From Candidatus Sulfuritelmatomonas gaucii (GTDB taxonomy: Bacteria; Acidobacteriota; Terriglobia; Terriglobales; Acidobacteriaceae), in the NCBI GenBank assembly GCA_900290245.1, contig OKRB01000141.1:1-64000 (forward strand): DNA of 64,000 nt, in the 5' to 3' direction. The notes beneath the pieces were generated by a model. That model searched no databases and was not told where the DNA came from. It saw only the letters and a list, made by a program, of their open reading frames with translations. This document shows positions 26,713 to 36,711 of this stretch, piece after piece. Each line of letters opens with the position of its first letter. Position 1 is the stretch's first letter. The position numbers and the translations under genes are program-made.

Positions 26713-27369
26713 TCAATAGACAAACGGCCGCCGCCGCCACGTGCGCCTGAAGTACGCTTCGTACTCCGCGCCGAATTGTTCTCGCAACAGCCGCTCCTCG
26801 GCGTGCATGCGCGCCACCAGCGGGATCAACAGGCTCAGCGCCAGCAACACGCCCACACCGGAGCGGAACGTGAGCACCCAGCCCAGCGAAGTGATGAGCA
26901 TGCCCAGGTAACTCGGGTTGCGGATCACCCTGTAAATCCCGCGCGTCTCCAGCTTGTGACCCGGCTGAATCGCCACCAGCCCGCTGAAGCGGTTCTTGAG
27001 CACGTACACCGGAATGATGCGCAGCACGCCGCCCAGAAAGCACACGGTCACGCCCACCCAGCGCAGAATGTCACCGTCCAGCGTCCAGAACCCGATGCGG
27101 TCGGTATACGAAGAGAAGAACGTCATCATGATCGCGATCACGCTGAACGCGCCCAGCACCCAGCGGTTGCCGCGGTCTTCTTTCTCGCCCGTGTTCATGC
27201 CGCCGCCCGAAGGGACCGCGACGACCATAAGCACCGCGGTGACGCACGCCAGCCCCTTGAACGCCGGATGCGCCCAGAACGGAGTCCATCCGCCCCAGCC
27301 CGCAATCGCCAGCGCGAATTGAATGACGACCGACACAATTCCGGTGATGATGATCTTGATGCTGCTCAT
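26713..27369 (-). CDS. Isoprenylcysteine carboxyl methyltransferase family protein
   Basis: This is a 218-residue membrane protein with about five hydrophobic segments. The C-terminal half carries the PEMT/ICMT signature: GHKLETRGIYRVIRNPSYLGMLI (about 137-159), then RMHAEERLLREQFGAEYEAYFRRTWR (about 188-213), which together bind SAM at the membrane surface. Bacterial members methylate varied small molecules or lipids; the substrate here is unknown. ATG at 27369 follows GGAGAGC. It may be co-transcribed with aroB. Confidence 0.9.
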   Translation of the reverse strand: MSSIKIIITGIVSVVIQFALAIAGWGGWTPFWAHPAFKGLACVTAVLMVVAVPSGGGMNTGEKEDRGNRWVLGAFSVIAIMMTFFSSYTDRIGFWTLDGDILRWVGVTVCFLGGVLRIIPVYVLKNRFSGLVAIQPGHKLETRGIYRVIRNPSYLGMLITSLGWVLTFRSGVGVLLALSLLIPLVARMHAEERLLREQFGAEYEAYFRRTWRRRPFVY

Positions 27370-27454
27370 GCTTTGCTCTCCACGGAGGTTGTGCCCATTT
27401 TAGCGGAGTGCGTCGTTGGTTTCGTCGATTATGTTCTGGAAGGCACGCGCGTTT

Positions 27455-27572
27455 CTTACGCCCCCTGCCGGGGGCCATCGCCTCGGTTTTCGATCCTTTC
27501 CCCAGGCTCGCGCCGTGGGGCTACCGTATATCGCCCGCCGAAGCGGGCTTTGCGCCCAGCGTTCATCGGCGC
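27455..27572. repeat. REP-like stem-loop cluster
   Basis: Palindromes at 27461-27474 (CCCCC-TGCC-GGGGG), 27500-27520 (CCCCA/TGGGG) and 27533-27548 (GCCCGC-CGAA-GCGGGC) fill the space downstream of the DUF4010 gene. The last has the same stem as those at 23.8-24.0 kb. Confidence 0.7.
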
Positions 27573-27575
27573 CGG

Positions 27576-28841
27576 CTACCACCCCAGCCAGATCAGCGGA
27601 ACCAGTCCGCCCACCGCCAGCGCAACAAGAAAGATCAGGCTCAGCACGCCCGTCTTCTTGCCGCCCAAACTGTATGCGTAAATTCCCTTCACGATGTTGT
27701 TGCTCGCTGCGGCAATCAGGATCGCACCCGCCGCCACATTCACTGGCGTCAACGTACCTGCCGCCTGCGTCAACCCCATGATGAATGGATCTACGTCGCT
27801 CACTCCCATGATTGCGGCCAGCGTGTCCACTCCGCCCTTGCCCAGGTACTTCACGGCCAATTGCGTCGCCACCAGCATCACCAGAAAAAGGAGCGCAAAC
27901 AGAAATGCCGTCGTCAGCTCCAGCGGATTCTTCGCGCCCAGATCGCGTTGAACAGCCTGCGCGCCTTGGTCGGCGCGCCGCGTCCATACCCACCCGAAGC
28001 CCGCCGCCAGCACGGCCAGCACCACAAACGGCAGCCATAGCGCCGCCATTAGTTGCCGGTTGAAGAGCGCCAGCAGGATCACCAGCCGCAGGTACATCAC
28101 GCCCGATGCCATCAAGATTCCACCGGAGAACAGGTGCGGATGATTCTCCACCTTCCCCTGTCGCGCCAGCACCACAGTCGTCACCGTCGACGAATACGCT
28201 CCGCCCAGCAGGGCAGCCAGCACAATCCCGCCCTGCCCCTTGGTCAGCTTTTGCAACACGTAGCTCGCGTAGCTGATGGCGCTGATGGCCACCACCACCA
28301 GCCACGTCTTGAAGGGATTGATGTGGAACGGGCCGAACTCCTGGTTGGGCAGCACCGGCAGAATCACACCGCTCAGGAACAGGAACTTGGCGAAGGTGAG
28401 AATCTCGCGCTGCCCGATCGTCGCCGCCAGTTTCTCCAGTGCCACTTTCAGATCGAGCAGCAGCAGGCTGGCCACGCCCAGCGTCATGGCGATCCAGAAA
28501 TGCCCGTAGCACACCAGCGCGCCCACCAGAAATGTCGTCAGCCCCGAAAACTCTGTTGTTGCGCCGGCTACCGTGGCCTGCGAAAGCTTATGCCAGTACG
28601 ACAACATCAGAAAGCCGGCAACCACCAGGAACCCGATCGTCAGCGGCAATAACTGCGTCCCCGAAATCAGCGCCATCGAGTAGCCGATGAGCCCGATCAG
28701 CGGGAACGTGCGCACGCCTCCGAAAGCGTAACTGCCTCCCGCGGCCTTGTGCTCCTCGCGCTCGAGCCCGATCAGGAACGACAGGAACAGCACCAGGACA
28801 ATCTTCACCGCCTCCGGCGGCAAATCATGGTAGATATTCAT
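27576..28841 (-). CDS. MgtC/SapB-DUF4010 membrane protein
   Basis: This is a 421-residue polytopic membrane protein. The N-terminus (about 10-150) is MgtC/SapB-like: LVLFLSFLIGLEREEH, GVRTFPLIGLIGYSMALISG and ATTEFSGLTTFLVGALVC. The rest is a DUF4010 domain with about seven further helices, including NPFKTWLVVVAISAISY, LAALLGGAYSSTVTTVVLAR and GVSDVDPFIMGL. The pairing is common and presumed to be a transporter or membrane sensor of ions; the substrate is not established. The ATG at 28841 is preferred to a TTG at 28850 that directly abuts a GAAGG. Confidence 0.9.
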   Translation of the reverse strand: MNIYHDLPPEAVKIVLVLFLSFLIGLEREEHKAAGGSYAFGGVRTFPLIGLIGYSMALISGTQLLPLTIGFLVVAGFLMLSYWHKLSQATVAGATTEFSGLTTFLVGALVCYGHFWIAMTLGVASLLLLDLKVALEKLAATIGQREILTFAKFLFLSGVILPVLPNQEFGPFHINPFKTWLVVVAISAISYASYVLQKLTKGQGGIVLAALLGGAYSSTVTTVVLARQGKVENHPHLFSGGILMASGVMYLRLVILLALFNRQLMAALWLPFVVLAVLAAGFGWVWTRRADQGAQAVQRDLGAKNPLELTTAFLFALLFLVMLVATQLAVKYLGKGGVDTLAAIMGVSDVDPFIMGLTQAAGTLTPVNVAAGAILIAAASNNIVKGIYAYSLGGKKTGVLSLIFLVALAVGGLVPLIWLGW

Positions 28842-28949
28842 GCGATCCAACCTTCGTTGCGTCTGTGTTTGGCCTGCACCACAGCATACACTTCGGAACA
28901 GGGGAGCGAGGGAGCATGATCTCCGACCTGCGGCTCGCGGCAGGCAGAG

Positions 28950-29095
28950 GCGCCGTCCCTACGGGACTGGCGAGGTGAATTACGCACGCCTCCCCACGCT
29001 GAAGCGCGGGGCTAACATCCGTTGCGCCTACGGCGCGCTTGCCGGAAGATCACTTATGCAATTTCTCATAAGCAGCGTTGCGCCTGCGGCGCGGT
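28950..29095. repeat. REP-like stem-loop cluster upstream of nadB
   Basis: Short stems with a three-base loop recur: GTCCC-TAC-GGGAC (28955-28967), GCGCC-TAC-GGCGC (29024-29036) and GCGCC-TGC-GGCGC (29080-29092). A CCCC...GCTGAAGC...GGGG structure lies at 28993-29012. They lie in the 356-base divergent gap between the DUF4010 gene and nadB. Confidence 0.65.
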
Positions 29096-29135
29096 TGTCC
29101 TTCGCCGACTCGCTGACCGGCTGACCTGCCGGTCT

Positions 29136-29178
29136 CGCTCCCTTGGTCCCTCGTTCCCTTGTTCCCTTTTCCCCTGCT
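29136..29178. repeat. Octamer tandem repeat, NTCCCTNG type
   Basis: Five units with period 8 occur (CTCCCTTG, GTCCCTCG, TTCCCTTG, TTCCCTTT, TCCCCTG). Unlike the other TCCCT arrays, it lies about 20 bases upstream of a start codon (nadB) rather than next to a stop. Confidence 0.75.
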
Positions 29179-29197
29179 CTTGATAGCCTGAAGAGTG

Positions 29198-30868
<1,671 letters not shown>

Positions 30869-30988
30869 GTCGGCCCTCAATCTGCGCTCAAGATTGCATG
30901 CACTCCCGGCGAAAGAGCGCTCGCTTTCGCCGCAGCGTCTATTCTGGTGGACAGCAATCAGAATCAACCGCAAGCAGGAAAGGCTCTC

Positions 30989-31432
30989 ATGAGAAATCCC
31001 GCAATCATCCTGTGCCTGTGTCTTTTTGCCATCATGCCTTTGTCATCTGCGGCGCAACTCCCCGCCTCGCACGAGCAGGACATCGCCAAGATCCCGCCCA
31101 TCATCTTCGAAGGCCTTCATCAGCTTGGCGATCAAAAACCTGAAGACGCCGAGAAGGCGTGGTTCCGCGGCAGTCCCTTTGAAGGTCAGTCCGTCTCCGG
31201 CGAGCTTCGCTCCATTCTTGAAAGCTGCGGCAAATATCAAAACTTCGATCTCGTCAGTGTGCAGGACCTCACGCCGCGCCTGCGCGTCATTTACCTCGCT
31301 CTCAATTTCGAAAAGCAGCCGAAAATCGTCAAGTTCGTTGTCTACAAAACTCTTGATGGCTGGATTCTTCTATCGCGCAAGATCGACATCGACGAGCAGG
31401 TCTTCGAGTCCGTTGGGCAACCCGGGCGCTGA
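30989..31432 (+). CDS. Secreted hypothetical protein
   Basis: This is a 147-residue exported protein. The ATG at 30989 follows AGGAAAGG and begins a signal peptide (MRNPAIILCLCLFAIMPLSSAAQ). The mature part is about 125 residues with one Cys and alternating strands (YQNFDLVSVQDLTPRLRVIYLALN, PKIVKFVVYKTLDGWILLSRKI). It looks like a small NTF2/cystatin-like fold of the DUF4783/DUF3887 type. No function can be assigned. It is 120 bases downstream of nadB. Confidence 0.7.
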   Translation: MRNPAIILCLCLFAIMPLSSAAQLPASHEQDIAKIPPIIFEGLHQLGDQKPEDAEKAWFRGSPFEGQSVSGELRSILESCGKYQNFDLVSVQDLTPRLRVIYLALNFEKQPKIVKFVVYKTLDGWILLSRKIDIDEQVFESVGQPGR

Positions 31433-31569
31433 TCTGCAAACTCACTCGTTCGCGATTCGGTCGATCGCCCCATCCTCCGGGGTCCCTGCAGACAGGTCTT
31501 GGTCTATGAGGTGGAACGCATGCGGCGATTTTGTTCTTTGCCGCCGAGGTCGGTCCGCATGCCCACTCG

Positions 31570-32436
31570 CTAGTTCTCTGGCTTGCTCATCCGCTCGCTC
31601 ACCGCTGTCACCGCCGCGCATACCGCCAGAATCCCGCCAATCACCGCCAGCGATAGCGTGACGGGCACCGCGACCCATCGAGCAGCGAGCATCTTCAGCG
31701 CTGCAAAGGCAAGAATCGCGGCCAATCCGTAGTGCAATCCACGAAACCGTTCCAGCATCACCGCCAGCCCGAAATAAAGCGACCGCAGCCCCAGAATCGC
31801 GGCCACGTTCGACGTGTACGCCACAAACGGATTGTGTGTCACTGAAAGCACCGCGGGAATGGAATCCGTCGCAAAAAGCACGTCGGTGATCTCCACGGCA
31901 ATAATCACCGGAATCAGTGAGCCCTTCGCCGGCTGAAATCGCCCGATCCACGCAGGAATCGCCGACCTTGGCGAACCGCTGCGCACCAGCCGCCACGCGG
32001 CATACAGCAGCAGTAGTCCGAAAATCCAAGCCACCCATTCGAAGCGCCGCAGCAGCGTGACGCCCGCGGCAATGAATACGGCGCGAAGCACAAATGCGCC
32101 CCAGATTCCCCACAGCAACGCTGTGTGCTGGCGCTGCCGGCCGATCCGGAATCCTTCAAACAGAATCAGGAAGACGAAGAGATTATCGACACTGAGCGAG
32201 GCCTCAATGGTGTAGCCGGCCACAAACTCCAGCGCCGTTTGCCTGCCCATCGCCACGGCGATCCAGCAGGCGAACGCCACCGCGGCCAGCGCCACCCCCG
32301 CCGTTCCGATCCAGATGAACGCCTGCGCGTGCCGCGACTCGCGCCGGTGGCCCGGCAGCCAGGAATCCGCCACCAGCAAGGCCGCCACCACTGCGTGAAA
32401 CCCCGCCCACCAGGCCCACGAAACGCCTGCGATCAT
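31570..32436 (-). CDS. TerC family integral membrane protein
   Basis: This is a 288-residue protein with about eight membrane helices. It carries the two TerC acidic repeats: EASLSVDNLFVFLILFEGF (about 79-97) and AVEITDVLFATDSIPAVLSVT (about 182-202). Members (Alx, YkoY, YceF) export Mn2+ or help load metal on exported enzymes. I see no yybP-ykoY riboswitch in the 126-base divergent space to the NADH dehydrogenase gene. The start ATG at 32436 has a weak ribosome-binding site. The tellurite name of the family does not imply tellurite resistance here. Confidence 0.92.
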   Translation of the reverse strand: MIAGVSWAWWAGFHAVVAALLVADSWLPGHRRESRHAQAFIWIGTAGVALAAVAFACWIAVAMGRQTALEFVAGYTIEASLSVDNLFVFLILFEGFRIGRQRQHTALLWGIWGAFVLRAVFIAAGVTLLRRFEWVAWIFGLLLLYAAWRLVRSGSPRSAIPAWIGRFQPAKGSLIPVIIAVEITDVLFATDSIPAVLSVTHNPFVAYTSNVAAILGLRSLYFGLAVMLERFRGLHYGLAAILAFAALKMLAARWVAVPVTLSLAVIGGILAVCAAVTAVSERMSKPEN

Positions 32437-32562
32437 AGGTGGATGCTACAGGAACCGCCCCCTCGCCTGTCCTACTCGCAGCCGCGCCCTGCCACTTCTC
32501 ACCCCCTTTGTGCATCTCTTCAATAGAGGTCTTTTGCAGCTTCCCATCATGAGGATGGCCAC

Positions 32563-33921
32563 GTGAGCGAACTGACTGAACGGCTGACTACCGGAAGATC
32601 GCAGGCCACAACCGGCCGCCCGCGCGTCGTGATCATCGGCGGCGGCTTTGGCGGGCTCAACGCGGCCCGCAGTCTTGCGCACGTGCCCGTCGACGTCACC
32701 GTCGTCGACCGGCGCAACCATCATTTGTTCCAGCCCCTGCTCTACCAGGTGGCGCTCGCCGTGCTGTCGCCGGCCGATATTGCTCAACCCATCCGCACCA
32801 TCCTGCGCCACCAATCCAACGCCGAGGTGTTGATGGACGAGGTCGTCGCCATCGACGTCTCGGCAAGGCAGGTGGCGCTGGCCAGCGGTTCCCGCCTCAA
32901 CTACGACTACCTCGCCGTGGCAACCGGGGCCACGCACTCCTACTTCGGCAACGACCAGTGGGAGCCCCTTGCGCCCGGCCTGAAAAACATTGAAGACGCC
33001 ATCGAGATTCGCCGCCGCGTGCTGCTCGCCTTCGAGTTGGCCGAGCGGCAGATGGTCGAGACCGGATCGCATCCGACGCTCAACTTCGTCGTCGTTGGCG
33101 GCGGGCCAACGGGCGTGGAGCTTGCGGGCGCCATCAGCGACATCGCGCAGCTTTACATGCGCCACGATTTTCGCCACATCGATCCCTCCAAGAGCCGCGT
33201 CCTTCTCCTGGATGGCGGCAGCCGCATCCTCGCCGCGTATCCACCGGATCTCTCTGCCAAGGCTGAGGCCGAGCTCAAGCGGCTCCGCGTCGAAGTCCAC
33301 ACTAAGATGCAAGTCACCGGCGTCGGTCCGGGATGGGTCGAGGCTAACGGCCAGCGCATTGAGGCGGTCGTCACTCTTTGGGCCGCGGGTGTACAAGCCT
33401 CGCCGCTGGGCCGACTACTTGGCGCGCCCCTCGACAAGCGCGGCTGCGTTATGGTCGACGATCGCCTCAATCCGCCGGGCTTGCCTGAAGTCTTCGTCAT
33501 CGGCGATCTCGCCCACTTCGAGCAGGATGGCCACCAGGTCCCCGGTGTTGCCCAGCCTGCCATGCAGATGGGCGACCACATCGGAAAAATCATCGCCGCC
33601 GACCTGGCCGGAAGATCTCGCCCCGCCTTCCGCTACTTCGACAAGGGCGACATGGCCACCATCGGCCGCATGTCTGCTGTCGCCAAGGTCGAGTGGCCGT
33701 TCAAAGCGCATATGAGCGGCTTTCCCGCCTGGTTCACATGGGTCACCATCCACATCTTCTTTCTCATCGGCTTCCGCAACCGGATCTCTGTGCTCCTTAG
33801 CTGGGCCTGGACCTACTTCACCTTCAGCCGCGGCGCGCGCCTCATCACCGGCGACCAGACCCTTCCCGGCTGGAAAGAGCAACCGGCAAAATCCCCTCCC
33901 GGCGCCAAAGCCGCGGATTGA
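32563..33921 (+). CDS. ndh: Type II NADH dehydrogenase (NAD(P)/FAD-dependent oxidoreductase)
   Basis: This is a 452-residue flavoprotein that probably passes electrons from NADH to quinone at the membrane without pumping protons. Residues 17-45 hold the FAD motif VIIGGGFGGLNAARSL, and about 175-190 the NADH motif FVVVGGGPTGVELAGAI. NHHLFQPLLYQVA and FVIGDLAHFEQDGHQVPGVAQPAMQMG are NDH-2 signatures. The C-terminus has an amphipathic/hydrophobic segment (FTWVTIHIFFLIGFRNRISVL) that would hold it to the membrane. GTG at 32563 follows GAGGAT. A heptad repeat begins five bases after the stop. Confidence 0.92.
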   Translation: MSELTERLTTGRSQATTGRPRVVIIGGGFGGLNAARSLAHVPVDVTVVDRRNHHLFQPLLYQVALAVLSPADIAQPIRTILRHQSNAEVLMDEVVAIDVSARQVALASGSRLNYDYLAVATGATHSYFGNDQWEPLAPGLKNIEDAIEIRRRVLLAFELAERQMVETGSHPTLNFVVVGGGPTGVELAGAISDIAQLYMRHDFRHIDPSKSRVLLLDGGSRILAAYPPDLSAKAEAELKRLRVEVHTKMQVTGVGPGWVEANGQRIEAVVTLWAAGVQASPLGRLLGAPLDKRGCVMVDDRLNPPGLPEVFVIGDLAHFEQDGHQVPGVAQPAMQMGDHIGKIIAADLAGRSRPAFRYFDKGDMATIGRMSAVAKVEWPFKAHMSGFPAWFTWVTIHIFFLIGFRNRISVLLSWAWTYFTFSRGARLITGDQTLPGWKEQPAKSPPGAKAAD

Positions 33922-33926
33922 AAAAG

Positions 33927-33960
33927 ACAGCTTCTAGCTGCTAGCTCCTAGCCATTAGCT
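33927..33960. repeat. Heptad tandem repeat, AGCTNCT type
   Basis: Units CAGCTTCTAGCTGCTAGC, TCCTAGC and CATTAGC run with period 7 directly after the ndh stop codon. Confidence 0.75.
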
Positions 33961-33968
33961 TTTTGCCC

Positions 33969-34019
33969 TTGACAATCGGAAACCATTTGGTTACGATGAT
34001 TGGTAACCGTATGGTTTCC
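33969..34019 (+). promoter_or_regulatory. Promoter with overlapping ArsR-type operator
   Basis: TTGACA (33969-33974), a 17-base spacer and TACGAT (33992-33997) form a near-consensus sigma-70 promoter. A 17-base imperfect dyad (33978-33994 and 34003-34019, 15 of 17 positions paired, core GGTTAC...GTAACC) covers the spacer, the -10 box and the first codons of the regulator. Transcription would start about seven bases before the ATG at 34011, giving a nearly leaderless mRNA. A bound repressor would occlude RNA polymerase, so autoregulation by the ArsR protein is very likely. Confidence 0.8.
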
Positions 34020-34337
34020 GTCAAGCGCAAACGCGACATCATTTTCCGGGCCATCGCCGACCCCACGCGCCGCCGGATTCTCGCCTTGCTGCGCACTCGT
34101 CACCAAACCGTCGGCGAAATTGCCTCGAACTTCGCCATGAGTCGGCCGGCCGTCTCCAAGCACCTTCGCCTGCTCCGCTCTGCCCACCTCGTTGTCTCCC
34201 GCCGCCAAGGGACTACAAGCCGTTGCAGCCTGAACGCCAGGCCTCTGCGCGCCGTCAACGACTGGCTCCGCGACTACGAAATCTTCTGGACGGAATCGCT
34301 CGAAAGCCTCAAATCTTATGTGGAGAAAAATCGATGA
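34011..34337 (+). CDS. ArsR/SmtB family transcriptional regulator
   Basis: This is a 108-residue winged helix-turn-helix repressor. The start is set at ATG 34011 because earlier in-frame starts would lie before the expected transcription start. FRAIADPTRRRILALLRTR is the ArsR N-terminal signature. VGEIASNFAMSRPAVSKHLRLLRSAHLVVSRRQG is the recognition helix-turn-helix and wing. There is no CxC metal site, so it probably is not a metal sensor; it belongs to the group paired with SRPBCC proteins. It overlaps the next gene by ATGA, indicating translational coupling. Confidence 0.93.
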   Translation: MVSVKRKRDIIFRAIADPTRRRILALLRTRHQTVGEIASNFAMSRPAVSKHLRLLRSAHLVVSRRQGTTSRCSLNARPLRAVNDWLRDYEIFWTESLESLKSYVEKNR

Positions 34338-34774
34338 ACCCCGTAGCAGCCAACGACACGATCATGCAGGAAATCACGATCGATGGCACCGCAGAACGGA
34401 TCTTTCAAGCATTGACGAATCCGGAAGAGCGCCTGAAGTGGTGGGGTGGCCCCGGCGCTCGATTCAAGCTCACAGACTTCGAGTCAGACCTGCGCTCCGG
34501 CGGCAAATGGATTATGCATGCCGAATCCTCCGGCAGACTCGTCACCATCCGCGGCGAATATCGCGAAATCATTCGCCCGCGCCTGCTGGTCTTCACCTGG
34601 CTTCCCGATTGGTACGAGAATGCAACCGAATCCCTCGTGCGCTGGGATCTCGATGAACAAAACGGCGTCACCACCGTCCGCCTCACGCATTCGGGCCTGA
34701 TCACTGAGGCGTCGCGCGAAAGCCATCGCGGCTGGCCGCAGATCGTTGGCTGGCTCAAGGCCTACGTCGAATAG
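34334..34774 (+). CDS. SRPBCC/AHSA1-like domain protein
   Basis: This is a 146-residue protein of the START-like AHSA1 family (helix-grip fold with a hydrophobic cavity). Signatures are ITIDGTAERIFQALTNPEERLKWWG, DLRSGGKWIMH, RGEYREIIRPRLLVFTW and VRLTHSGL...HRGWPQIVGWL. Its ATG overlaps the ArsR stop (ATGA), so the two form one operon under the dyad promoter. ArsR/SRPBCC pairs are very common in Acidobacteriota and actinobacteria; the ligand is unknown. Confidence 0.92.
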   Translation: MNPVAANDTIMQEITIDGTAERIFQALTNPEERLKWWGGPGARFKLTDFESDLRSGGKWIMHAESSGRLVTIRGEYREIIRPRLLVFTWLPDWYENATESLVRWDLDEQNGVTTVRLTHSGLITEASRESHRGWPQIVGWLKAYVE

Positions 34775-34809
34775 GGTTCGTGATGCTCGTTCGCGGGAAA
34801 CGAAGCAAC

Positions 34810-34847
34810 AGCCGCTTCTGGCTGTAGGCTAACGGCTAAAAGCTGCC
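34810..34847. repeat. Heptad-type repeat, GGCTNNA/AGCT units
   Basis: CTTCTGGCTGTAGGCTAACGGCTAAAAGCTGC shows GGCTNNN units at period 7. It lies 36 bases after the SRPBCC stop and just before serS. Confidence 0.65.
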
Positions 34848-34872
34848 CCCTTTCGCGTAAACTAAGAGTGCA

Positions 34873-36207
34873 ATGCTTGATCTATCATTCGTTCGCGCCA
34901 ACCTGGAGTTGGTGAAGGCAAAATTGCGTGCTCGCGGCGCCGATCCGGATGCGCTGCTGGGTGATTTTCTCGCTCTCGACAAGAGCCGCCGCGAAGCCAT
35001 CACCCAGGCCGAGCAGCTGAAAGCCCGCCGCAACGAGCTCTCGCAGGAGGTTGGAGCGCTCAAAAAAGCCGGCAAGCACGATGAATCCGCGGCCGTAATG
35101 GAAGAGACGCGCGCGCTCAAGGACAAACTAGACGAGCTGGACCGCGCCGCAGCCTCGCTCGACGACGAGTTGCGCCTGGCGCTGGCACGCGTTCCCAACC
35201 TCACTCGTGATGAAGTTCCTGTCGGAACATCGGAGGCCGACAACAAGACCGTAAAGACCTGGGGCGAAATTCCGAGATTCGATTTTGCACCCAAGCCGCA
35301 CTGGGAGCTTGGCGAAGCGCTCGGCATTCTCGATCTGGAACGCGCGGCCAAGCTCAGCGGCGCGCGCTTTGCCGTTTACATGGGCGCAGGCGCACGGCTC
35401 GAACGGGCACTCATCAGCTTCATGCTCGACCTGCACACGCGCAAGCACGGCTACACCGAGGTGCTGCCGCCGTTCATGGTGAATTCCAAATCTCTCTTCG
35501 GCACGGGGCAGTTGCCCAAGTTCGCCGACGACCTCTTTCGCAGCTCCGATGCCGATGCCGAAGGCGCTGCGCGCGGCGAATACAAAGACAGCGATCATTG
35601 GCTGATACCGACCGCCGAGGTTCCTGTCACCAATCTCTATCGCGACGAGATTCTGGACGAAGCGCGCCTGCCTATCTCGCTGACCGCCTACACGCCCTGC
35701 TTCCGCGCCGAAGCCGGAGCGGCGGGCAAAGATACGCGCGGCATTATTCGCCAGCACCAGTTCCAGAAGGTTGAGCTGGTGAAGTTCACGCGGCCGGAAG
35801 AGTCGGACGCGCAGCACGAGCAGCTTACGCGCGACGCCGAGGAGATTTTGGAGGCTTTGGAATTGCCTTACCGGCGAGTCTTGCTGTCAACCGGCGACAC
35901 CGGCTTCTCCTCGGCCAAAACCTACGACCTCGAGGTCTGGCTGCCGGGCCAGAACCTCTACCGGGAAATCTCCTCCTGCTCCAACTTCGACGCTTTCCAG
36001 GCGCGGAGGGCCAACATCCGCTACCGGCCATCGGGCCCCAAGGCCAAGCCGGAGTTCGTCCACACGCTCAACGGCAGCGGCCTGGCCGTGGGCCGCACCT
36101 GGCTGGCCATCCTGGAAAACTACCAGCAGGCCGACGGCTCCGTACTTATTCCGGAAATCCTGCATCCTTATATGGGCGGCCTCGATAGAATTGTCAGGGA
36201 GCCATGA
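34873..36207 (+). CDS. serS: Serine--tRNA ligase
   Basis: SerRS attaches serine to tRNA-Ser (and tRNA-Sec). The 444-residue chain is complete. An N-terminal coiled-coil arm (about 28-105: [24 protein letters not shown]) grips the long variable arm of the tRNA. The class II catalytic domain shows [15 protein letters not shown], motif 2 [41 protein letters not shown], and motif 3 [22 protein letters not shown] at 34873. Its TGA overlaps the ATG of the next gene (ATGA). Confidence 0.97.
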   Translation: MLDLSFVRANLELVKAKLRARGADPDALLGDFLALDKSRREAITQAEQLKARRNELSQEVGALKKAGKHDESAAVMEETRALKDKLDELDRAAASLDDELRLALARVPNLTRDEVPVGTSEADNKTVKTWGEIPRFDFAPKPHWELGEALGILDLERAAKLSGARFAVYMGAGARLERALISFMLDLHTRKHGYTEVLPPFMVNSKSLFGTGQLPKFADDLFRSSDADAEGAARGEYKDSDHWLIPTAEVPVTNLYRDEILDEARLPISLTAYTPCFRAEAGAAGKDTRGIIRQHQFQKVELVKFTRPEESDAQHEQLTRDAEEILEALELPYRRVLLSTGDTGFSSAKTYDLEVWLPGQNLYREISSCSNFDAFQARRANIRYRPSGPKAKPEFVHTLNGSGLAVGRTWLAILENYQQADGSVLIPEILHPYMGGLDRIVREP

Positions 36208-36650
36208 TGGCATCGACCACATCCAGCGGAACCGCGCAAGGCGGACCAACTTCGACGGCGACCGGCCCATCAAAACGGACCTTCGGGCAGATTCTCAAGA
36301 GCTACTTCTACTGGACCTACTCGCGTGGATCGTTCCACTACGACATCATGGTGACGCTGATTCTGGTGTTCATCTTCGTCACGCCGCGCCTGTGGGACTA
36401 CGGCGCCAAGCCGCCGTCGGCCGCCGGTTTCACGCATCCGTTTCAGGTTGTCGCAAATGGCCGCGGTGTCGTCATCTCCGTCCAGGCTTCAGACGTTCGA
36501 GTCGCTCCGGGCGCTTCGGACCGCGAGGTCAAAAATGCGTTACGCAAAGCCATCGAGCCGGTTACCGGGGATGACGTCTTTGTGGAGCGCTGGGATACCT
36601 CAACCGACGCCCAGGGCCATCTCGTATGGAAGGTCTGGGCGCACCGGTAA
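36204..36650 (+). CDS. Single-pass membrane protein, unknown function
   Basis: This is a 148-residue protein translationally coupled to serS through an ATGA overlap. A Ser/Thr/Gly-rich N-terminus precedes the segment [21 protein letters not shown] and a membrane helix at about 48-62 ([17 protein letters not shown]). The remainder (about 75-148) is a small soluble domain with strands [19 protein letters not shown] and a Trp-rich end. I recognise the layout from acidobacterial genomes but know no function. It has no signal-peptide cleavage site, so it is probably anchored with the C-terminus outside. Confidence 0.8.
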   Translation: MMASTTSSGTAQGGPTSTATGPSKRTFGQILKSYFYWTYSRGSFHYDIMVTLILVFIFVTPRLWDYGAKPPSAAGFTHPFQVVANGRGVVISVQASDVRVAPGASDREVKNALRKAIEPVTGDDVFVERWDTSTDAQGHLVWKVWAHR

Positions 36651-36711
36651 TCCGCGCTCGCATTCGCGAATCGTCTCAGTCCATTCCGAATCAAATATCA
36701 GAAGGAATCTG

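Noticed and set aside
31442-32562. yybP-ykoY manganese riboswitch for the TerC gene
   Set aside because: The 126-base divergent spacer to ndh is short and shows no paired structure of that class.
32446-33396. 316-codon open frame on the minus strand
   Set aside because: It lies opposite the NADH dehydrogenase gene, has no domain, and its length reflects high GC at third codon positions of the real gene.
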